Assembly (NCBI GenBank): GCA_947302205.1
Contig: CAMYVD010000008.1
Location: forward strand, 1-63,887
Reading direction: 5' to 3'
From: an uncultured Bacteroidales bacterium
Lineage (GTDB): Bacteria > Bacteroidota > Bacteroidia > Bacteroidales > F082
DNA: 63,887 nt
The translations under genes and the position numbers were made by a program. Positions 58,260-63,887 of the stretch are shown in pieces (position 1 is the stretch's first letter; each line of letters begins with the position of its first letter). The notes beneath the pieces were generated by a model that did no database searches, had not been told where the DNA came from, and worked only from the letters and a program-made list of their open reading frames with translations.

Positions 58260-60986
58260 TTACTTAGCTCTTTCTTCTTCAATAGCAGCCTGTGCTGCAG
58301 CCAGACGTGCGACAGGCACACGGAATGGTGAGCAGCTGACATAGGTCATGCCGGCCTTGTAGAAGAATCTCACAGAAGCGGGATCACCACCGTGTTCACC
58401 GCAAACGCCGCACTTCAGGTTGGCGCGCTCGCTACGACCACGCTCCACACCGAGTTTCACCAATTGGCCAACGCCTTCTTGGTCGAGGGTGTTGAATGGA
58501 TCGGCGGGGATGATCTTCTCTTCGATGTAGTCCTTCACGATGGCGTTGACGTCGTCGCGGCTGAAGCCTAAGGTCATCTGGGTGAGGTCATTGGTGCCGA
58601 AGCTGAAGAACTGGGCAACCTTGGCGATCTTGTCAGCCACGAGGGTAGCTCTTGGGATCTCAATCATGGTGCCATAGAGGTACTTGATCTCGACACCAAA
58701 CTTCTTCTCAACTTCTGCTTTCACGCGGTCGGCAATAGCCTTCTGGTGCTCAAGCTCCTTCACGTTGATGGTCAAAGGAACCATGATCTCCAGATGTGGA
58801 TCGAAGCCTTCCTTCATCAATTCAGCGGTAGCCTGGAACAAGGCGCGGAACTGAGTCTCGGTGATCTCAGGATAAACGATGCCGAGGCGGACGCCACGCA
58901 GACCCATCATCGGGTTCACTTCGTGAAGGGCTTCGATACGCTTGACCAATTCCTTAGTGGACATGCCACGATCTTTAGCCAAAGCCTTGATCTTTTCTTT
59001 CTCGTCAACCTTTGGCACGAACTCATGCAAAGGCGGGTCCATCAGACGGAAGGTGAGCGGTTTGCCGTCCAAAACCTTCAGCGTACCCTTGGCGGCCTTT
59101 CTGATGTAAGGTTCCAACTCCTTAAGGGCGGCCTTACGGTCATTGGTGTTGTTGGTCAAAATCATGTTGCGCAGCTTAGCCAGAGGCTTTTCGCTGTTCT
59201 TGCCGTAGAACATGTGCTCGATACGGAACAGGCCGATACCTTCAGCGCCGAAGTTGATGGCATTTTGGGCATCTTCCGGGTTGTCAGCATTGGTGCGGAC
59301 GCCCATCTTGCGGTATTTGTCGACGAGCTTCATGAACTTCTTGAAGAGCGGGTTCTCAGTGGCGTTGATCATGCCAACGGGCTCGGCATAGACCCAACCC
59401 TTGGCGCCATTCAGGCTGATGACGTCGCCTTCTTTGAACTGCTTGTCGCCGATATGGACGATCTTCTTATCGAAGTCAATCTTCACAGCGTCGCAACCCA
59501 CGATGCAGCACTTACCCCAGCCACGAGCCACGAGAGCTGCGTGTGAGGTCATACCGCCACGAGCGGTCAGGATACCGTCAGCGGCACGCATGCCTTCGAC
59601 GTCTTCGGGGTTGGTTTCCTCACGGACCAGGATGTTGGCCACCTTAGCGGCACGGTATTCCTTGGCCTTCTCGCTGGTGAGGGCGATGCGACCGACAGCG
59701 CCACCAGGACCTGCGGGCAGACCCTTGGCGATGACGGTGTGCTTCTTCTCGTCGGTGGTGTCGAGGATGGGGTGGAGCAGCTCGTCGAGTTGCTCGGGGC
59801 TGAGGCGCATGACGACTTCCTTCTCGTCGATGCGGCCTTCTTTCAGCATGTCGAGGGCCATGGTCAGGGCAGCCACACCGGTGCGCTTGCCGACACGGCA
59901 CTGCAGCATGTAGAGTTTGCCATCCTGGATGGTGAACTCGATATCGAGCATGTCATGGTAGTTGTCCTCAAGGATGCGACGCACTTCGCAGAGTTCCTTA
60001 TAGGTCTCAGGCATCAGTTCCTGCATGGACTTCATGTGCTTGTTCTGCTCGTTCTTGGTTTCGTTGTTCAACGGGTTGGGGGTACGGATACCGGCCACCA
60101 CGTCTTCGCCTTGAGCGTTGATGAGCCATTCGCCATAGAATTGGTTGTCACCGGTGGCGGGGTTACGGGTGAAAGCTACGCCTGTGGCAGAGGTGTCACC
60201 CATGTTACCGAACACCATGGTCTGTACGTTGACAGCAGTACCCCAATCATCCGGGATACCTTCGATGCGGCGGTAGGAGACGGCTTTCTTACCGTTCCAG
60301 CTCTTGAACACGGCCTTGATGCCGCCTTCAAGTTGTGCTTCGGCGTCATCAGGGAACTCCGTGTGGAGCACTTTCTTGATGCGAGCCTTGAACGATTCAG
60401 CCAACTTCTTGAGATCGTCAGCGGTCAGTTCAGTGTCGCTCTTGTATCCTTTCTTCTCCTTGTAAGCGTCCAGCATGTCATCCAACTGCTTGCGGATGCC
60501 TTGACCGTCGGCGGGCTCGATGCCTTCTGCCTTTTCCATGACGACGTCAGCGTACATCATGATCAGACGGCGGTAGGAGTCATACACGAAACGTTCGTTG
60601 CCACCAGTTTTCTTGATCAAGCCAGGGATGGTCTTGGAGCAAAGACCGATGTTCAAAACGGTGTCCATCATGCCGGGCATCGACTTGCGCGCGCCTGAAC
60701 GGCAGCTAACCAGCAGTGGGTTGGCGGGGTCGCCATATTTCATACCCATGATCTTTTCCATCTTCTTAATGCCAGCGTGGACTTCGTCCATCAAGCCTTT
60801 AGGAAGTTGGCAGTTGTTCTGGTAATAAGCGGTGCAGCACTCGGTGGTGATGGTCAAACCAGCGGGTACGGGAAGCTTGAGCAGGCACATTTCAGCAAGG
60901 TTGGCACCCTTACCGCCCAGCTCGTTCTTCATCGAAGCATTGCCTTCAGCAGTCTTTCCGCCAAAGGTGTAAACGTACTTTGTCAT
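58260..60986 (-). CDS. ppdK: Pyruvate, phosphate dikinase
   Basis: Reversibly converts pyruvate, ATP and phosphate to PEP, AMP and pyrophosphate; common in anaerobes as a glycolytic or gluconeogenic valve. The 908-residue enzyme has an ATP-grasp N-terminal domain (YTFGGKTAEGNASMKNELGG at the start, GAKGANL-like GGKGANLAEM), the phosphohistidine swivel domain with ARGGMTSHAALVARGWGK (catalytic H in the middle), and the PEP/pyruvate TIM barrel with LYGTMIEIPRA, SFGTNDLTQMTLGFSRDD and the active-site cysteine in LKCGVCGEHGGDP. Length is standard. Promoter TATTTTTGC on minus (61042-61034) lies about 48 bases upstream. msrA follows without a gap. Confidence 0.98.
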   Translation of the reverse strand: MTKYVYTFGGKTAEGNASMKNELGGKGANLAEMCLLKLPVPAGLTITTECCTAYYQNNCQLPKGLMDEVHAGIKKMEKIMGMKYGDPANPLLVSCRSGARKSMPGMMDTVLNIGLCSKTIPGLIKKTGGNERFVYDSYRRLIMMYADVVMEKAEGIEPADGQGIRKQLDDMLDAYKEKKGYKSDTELTADDLKKLAESFKARIKKVLHTEFPDDAEAQLEGGIKAVFKSWNGKKAVSYRRIEGIPDDWGTAVNVQTMVFGNMGDTSATGVAFTRNPATGDNQFYGEWLINAQGEDVVAGIRTPNPLNNETKNEQNKHMKSMQELMPETYKELCEVRRILEDNYHDMLDIEFTIQDGKLYMLQCRVGKRTGVAALTMALDMLKEGRIDEKEVVMRLSPEQLDELLHPILDTTDEKKHTVIAKGLPAGPGGAVGRIALTSEKAKEYRAAKVANILVREETNPEDVEGMRAADGILTARGGMTSHAALVARGWGKCCIVGCDAVKIDFDKKIVHIGDKQFKEGDVISLNGAKGWVYAEPVGMINATENPLFKKFMKLVDKYRKMGVRTNADNPEDAQNAINFGAEGIGLFRIEHMFYGKNSEKPLAKLRNMILTNNTNDRKAALKELEPYIRKAAKGTLKVLDGKPLTFRLMDPPLHEFVPKVDEKEKIKALAKDRGMSTKELVKRIEALHEVNPMMGLRGVRLGIVYPEITETQFRALFQATAELMKEGFDPHLEIMVPLTINVKELEHQKAIADRVKAEVEKKFGVEIKYLYGTMIEIPRATLVADKIAKVAQFFSFGTNDLTQMTLGFSRDDVNAIVKDYIEEKIIPADPFNTLDQEGVGQLVKLGVERGRSERANLKCGVCGEHGGDPASVRFFYKAGMTYVSCSPFRVPVARLAAAQAAIEEERAK

Positions 60987-61033
60987 GTTTTTAGTTGTTT
61001 ATTAAAGATTGTTGTTTTCTCGTTTTTGAAACG

Positions 61034-61065
61034 GCAAAAATAATAAAAAAGATTGCTAACTTTGC
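61034..61065. promoter_or_regulatory. Divergent -7 boxes for ppdK (minus) and TerB/DnaJ gene (plus)
   Basis: GCAAAAATA at 61034-61042 (TATTTTTGC on minus) faces ppdK. TAACTTTGC at 61057-61065 faces the TerB/DnaJ gene, leaving a leader of about 13 bases to ATG 61085. Confidence 0.6.
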
Positions 61066-61084
61066 AGCCTAATTGGTAAAAATC

Positions 61085-61828
61085 ATGGGTTGTTTCACAA
61101 AAATATTCTTGACAGGTTTAGGCTGGGCTTTCGGAGGCCCGATTGGAGGTATCATCGGATATGCATTGGGAAGCCTTTTTTCAAGTATTCGCCCCAGCGT
61201 GATGCGTTCCGAAGTAAACGAACATTTCGGCAATACCGAGGAGAAACGTGATTTCAACGTGACTCTTTTGGTGCTTTCTGCCGCTGTGATGAAGGCCGAT
61301 GGGAACGTCAAGAAGTCTGAATTGGATTACGTGAAACGCTTTTTCTTGCAGAATTTCGGCCAGGAAAGGGCTGAAAATTACATCAAGATGTTGCGTGAGA
61401 TTCTCGAGAAGGATTACAACATCTACGATGTGAGCCGTCAGGTGGGGCAATACATGGATTATTCCTCGCGCCTGCAGTTGCTTCACTATCTTTTTGGCAT
61501 TGCTTCCGCCGATGGCTTCGTGTCCAATCAGGAGGCAGACGTGATCCATTCCATCTCAATGTATATGGGAGTAGGGGAGTCGGATTACTTGTCCATCAAG
61601 GCCATGTTCATGCGTGAGGTCAATCCTTCGGAGAATGCCTATAAGATCTTGGGTATCGATCCTTCAGCCACTGACGATGAAGTGAAGAAGGCTTATCGCG
61701 AAATGGCCAAAAAGAACCATCCTGACTTGGTGAGCAACTTGGGAGAAGAAGTGCATCAGGCCGCTGAGAAGAAATTCCAGGAAATCAATCAGGCTTACGA
61801 GATCATCAAAAAGCAGCGTAATCTTTAG
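61085..61828 (+). CDS. DjlA-like protein: TerB domain plus C-terminal J domain
   Basis: A 247-residue membrane-associated co-chaperone. A glycine-rich hydrophobic N-terminus (FLTGLGWAFGGPIGGIIGYALG, split over about 8-29) looks like a membrane-inserted hairpin as in DjlA. A TerB-like helical domain follows (LLVLSAAVMKADGNVKKSE and LFGIASADGFVSNQEADVI), then a J domain from about 180 (NAYKILGIDPSATDDEVKKA) with HPD in AKKNHPDLVSNLG. DjlA stimulates DnaK and is tied to envelope stress. ATG 61085 is used; a TTG four codons upstream is less likely given the promoter at 61057-61065. Convergent four-base overlap with the porin gene. Confidence 0.9.
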   Translation: MGCFTKIFLTGLGWAFGGPIGGIIGYALGSLFSSIRPSVMRSEVNEHFGNTEEKRDFNVTLLVLSAAVMKADGNVKKSELDYVKRFFLQNFGQERAENYIKMLREILEKDYNIYDVSRQVGQYMDYSSRLQLLHYLFGIASADGFVSNQEADVIHSISMYMGVGESDYLSIKAMFMREVNPSENAYKILGIDPSATDDEVKKAYREMAKKNHPDLVSNLGEEVHQAAEKKFQEINQAYEIIKKQRNL

Positions 61829-63798
61829 TTAAAGAGTCTCCAATTCACTCCTAGGAAGAACTTGCTGTTGCGCATCGGATAATGCGGTGCAATGAATGAA
61901 TTGCGGTTCCCAGTAAGAAGGAACATGTTGCTGTATTGTAAAAAGATATCGGCTTTTTTTACATTGATGGTCAGGGCCAAGTCGATGAACGGATAATTGC
62001 CAATGAGTACCTCATCTTGCAGATAGAACGTCCTAAGGGCGGGCATATAAGCATCGGCATGATACTTGGTGAAGTAGTTGACGGTGAGGCTGGGTTGCAC
62101 CACTGCCGCTCTTCTGAAAATGGGTTGGGAATAGCTGACTTTCAGCCTGCCAAGGAACAACGGGAGGTGGATGATGTCCTCGTTGCTGACTTTTTGAAGG
62201 GTGACGAAACCTTCAATGTTGAACCTCCAAAGCGTTAGGTATACATTACCATACAGTTCGTTGATACTGGCCAATCCGTCATATTGCTCCGGACGAGCCT
62301 CTTGGTTGAAATAAATGAGATCGTTGATGGTGGTATGCCTGACGCCTGCATTGAAAAACTTGTAATGGTAGTTGGCGTTGAAACTCAAGTATGTGGCAGG
62401 GTGAAAGTCGTTGTCCCATCGAAAATGGTTGGATTGGTAGCTTGATTCGAACCAAGTGGGAGACTGGCGTTTCATGTTGAAATCGACGGTCAATTTGCCG
62501 AAATTTCGCTCCCTGGTGCCAAAATATTGTCGCCATTGTCCTTTGATGCTGAAGTCGCCGATTTGGTAACCCAAGGTGATGAGTCTAGCCTGTCCGGTAA
62601 TCGTGGTCGATTTGAAAAGGTTGATGATGATACCGCCGTTCAAGCTGACCTGGGAATGGTTTTGATCCGTGATGACCTTTTCGTCAAGATAGTCGTATCG
62701 TTTGACTTTAAAGAAATCGTAATCGATGCCGGCATACACGTACAATGGGACATCATTCGAATAGTTCTGATATCCTAAAGAATTCCAACTGAGGCTATTA
62801 CGAAAGATTTGAACGATGGTGGTATCGGTGGTTTTCGCATTGAGAATGGTGTCGAACGGAGCGTAGAAGGGTAGGGATGCCGATGTCTCGTTATAGAATA
62901 GTTGGTTGCGTTGGTAGGCAAAACTATGGTTGATACGGCCGAGGGTGAATTTTCTGGTGGTGACCGAATCGACAGACCTAACTGTTGGGATGGAATCGGT
63001 TATGAGGCCGGGAATGGTGTCCAACGTCAGGGTGTCGGGTATTGAGACCTGGGTTGTTTTATGCTGGGGCAGCAGGTTGAAATAATGCTGGAATCCTGCG
63101 CCTGAGGCCTTGATGTAATTGGAGGCACCCGTGAGATTGGTGAGAATGGCTAAATTGTCACTTTCCAGATGCTCGATGTAAACGTTGTCGTCAGAGATGC
63201 CGCCGTTTTCCTGCACTTCGATCTTATTTCTGAACCAATAGGCGTGAGCCCTGTAGCGTTGGTTTTTAGTGCTGTATAAAAGGTTGACCCAGAAGTAGTT
63301 GTTATCGGATTTGTTTTCGTTGAAAGTGGCAGGGGAGTAGTTGATATTATATTCGAAGGATAGGAAAAGACCCCGGTCAAATTGGCGACCGAACTTGAAG
63401 TTGAGGTGCTGTTCCTTGTTGCCGAACGACATGACGTATCGAATTTCGGAGTAGGGAAGGAGTGAAAGATAGGTTCTGAGGTCTTTTTCGGTCTTGATGT
63501 ATTGGGCAAACGATGGGATTTCCATGTTGAAACCGATGGTCGGTGAACTGAAATACCTCATGGAATGGTGGGCCAAGCCGATGTTGGAAAGGGTAGAGTA
63601 GAGGGTCTGTCCACGGCCAAGCTGGTCGAAATTGTTGGCATGGAATGTTGCCGTATCAAAGTGATGAGGGGTGTTAAGTGTGATGGAGTCGAAATTGGTT
63701 GGATGGAAGACCACCATGGTGGAATCGGTCTTTCGTGTTTGTGCGAACGAAACGATCCAAAGGAATAAGGATAGTATGGTAATGGCGATCTTTTTCAC
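61825..63798 (-). CDS. Putative porin (Bacteroidota outer-membrane barrel)
   Basis: A 657-residue exported beta-barrel. From GTG 63798 the protein has a signal peptide (VKKIAITILSLFLWIVSFAQ), a short plug-like region, and a long series of alternating strands (YVMSFGNKEQHLNFKFGRQ, RGLFLSFEYNINYSPATF, FWVNLLYSTKNQRYRAHAYW), ending in YPMRNSKFFLGVNWRLFN. It matches the Bacteroidota 'putative porin' family in size and layout. The start is uncertain: TATCTTTGC on minus (63808-63800) ends one base before this GTG, implying a leaderless start, while an in-frame TTG at 63834 lies upstream of the box. It may import sugars or peptides; the cargo is not known. Confidence 0.8.
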   Translation of the reverse strand: MKKIAITILSLFLWIVSFAQTRKTDSTMVVFHPTNFDSITLNTPHHFDTATFHANNFDQLGRGQTLYSTLSNIGLAHHSMRYFSSPTIGFNMEIPSFAQYIKTEKDLRTYLSLLPYSEIRYVMSFGNKEQHLNFKFGRQFDRGLFLSFEYNINYSPATFNENKSDNNYFWVNLLYSTKNQRYRAHAYWFRNKIEVQENGGISDDNVYIEHLESDNLAILTNLTGASNYIKASGAGFQHYFNLLPQHKTTQVSIPDTLTLDTIPGLITDSIPTVRSVDSVTTRKFTLGRINHSFAYQRNQLFYNETSASLPFYAPFDTILNAKTTDTTIVQIFRNSLSWNSLGYQNYSNDVPLYVYAGIDYDFFKVKRYDYLDEKVITDQNHSQVSLNGGIIINLFKSTTITGQARLITLGYQIGDFSIKGQWRQYFGTRERNFGKLTVDFNMKRQSPTWFESSYQSNHFRWDNDFHPATYLSFNANYHYKFFNAGVRHTTINDLIYFNQEARPEQYDGLASINELYGNVYLTLWRFNIEGFVTLQKVSNEDIIHLPLFLGRLKVSYSQPIFRRAAVVQPSLTVNYFTKYHADAYMPALRTFYLQDEVLIGNYPFIDLALTINVKKADIFLQYSNMFLLTGNRNSFIAPHYPMRNSKFFLGVNWRLFN

Positions 63799-63836
63799 GT
63801 GGCAAAGATAAGAAAATAGTTGATCAACTACCAACT

Positions 63837-63870
63837 AAAAAAGCCCTCACGCTTTCGCGGAGGGCTTTTT
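63837..63870. terminator. Intrinsic, probably bidirectional terminator
   Basis: AAAAAAGCCCTC-a-CGC, loop tttc, GCG-g-AGGGCTTTTT: a 9-10 pair stem with A tract before and T tract after. It separates the porin gene from whatever lies beyond the window. Confidence 0.85.
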
Positions 63871-63887
63871 CGTATGGGTGGGCGGCG

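Noticed and set aside
59739-60698. 319-residue plus-strand open frame within ppdK
   Set aside because: Antisense shadow of a strongly conserved enzyme with GC-rich third positions; no start context or homology.

Overview
ORGANISM. The window reads as a chromosomal contig from an uncultured anaerobic member of Bacteroidales (Bacteroidota). Evidence: promoters of the TAnnTTTGC (-7) type and almost no Shine-Dalgarno sites; several secreted proteins ending in type IX secretion (T9SS) sorting domains; Bacteroidota-specific families (DUF4290 beside murA, DUF1599 plus a DoxX-like protein, putative porins, DUF6263); and anaerobe metabolism (HydE, pyruvate phosphate dikinase, ATP-dependent PEP carboxykinase). 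No rRNA, tRNA, CRISPR array, intact insertion sequence or prophage is visible.

LAYOUT. 1-2.6 kb: dnaJ (cut by the window edge), grpE and a metallophosphoesterase, all on minus. 2.6-3.7 kb: gene-free and AT-rich, with a candidate small RNA, a tandem repeat, one copy of a dispersed repeat and a second candidate RNA ending in a terminator. 3.7-9.3 kb: one tight plus-strand run made of an EcoRII-type restriction-modification set (5mC methyltransferase, EcoRII-like endonuclease, NudG-like Nudix hydrolase, Vsr mismatch endonuclease) followed by a PfkB kinase, a HAD phosphatase and an ICMT-like methyltransferase. 9.3-13.6 kb: pcrA-DUF4290-murA operon. 13.7-21.8 kb: two T9SS proteins, SprT-like protein, CobW-family GTPase, AI-2E-type permease, and a hemerythrin / LuxR-type / hydE operon. 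21.8-26.5 kb: AT-rich accessory island with a long-hairpin RNA element, a five-gene cluster of unknown and TerB-like proteins with an ADP-ribosylglycohydrolase remnant, a palindrome array, and a phage-type ribonuclease-like gene. 26.6-31.9 kb: outer-membrane barrel, imelysin, di-heme cytochrome and cytochrome c biogenesis operon. 31.9-38.1 kb: HTH gene remnant, second copies of the dispersed repeat and of the long-hairpin RNA, a 1678-residue T9SS repeat protein and an 86-residue membrane-tagged protein. 38.1-48.1 kb: DUF1599, DoxX-like, DppB-type permease, tpiA, prmA, a 1194-residue secreted unknown and dnaN. 48.2-51.9 kb: secreted caspase-like and papain-like proteases. 51.9-63.9 kb: DUF6263, pckA, T9SS adhesin, aat, msrA, ppdK, a TerB/DnaJ protein and a putative porin.

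HOW IT FITS TOGETHER. The restriction module is self-consistent: Vsr repairs the T:G mismatches that 5mC deamination produces, and the Nudix protein resembles NudG, whose E. coli form prefers oxidised and 5-methylated cytosine nucleotides. The hemerythrin-regulator-hydE operon suggests that hydrogenase maturation is tied to O2 or NO. The most interesting undescribed material is RNA-like. Two paralogous long-hairpin elements sit at the same distance from their promoters. A promoter-to-terminator RNA lies just upstream of the R-M operon. A co-varying palindrome array lies beside a ribonuclease-like gene. All functional calls come from reading the sequence by eye; no database search was run.
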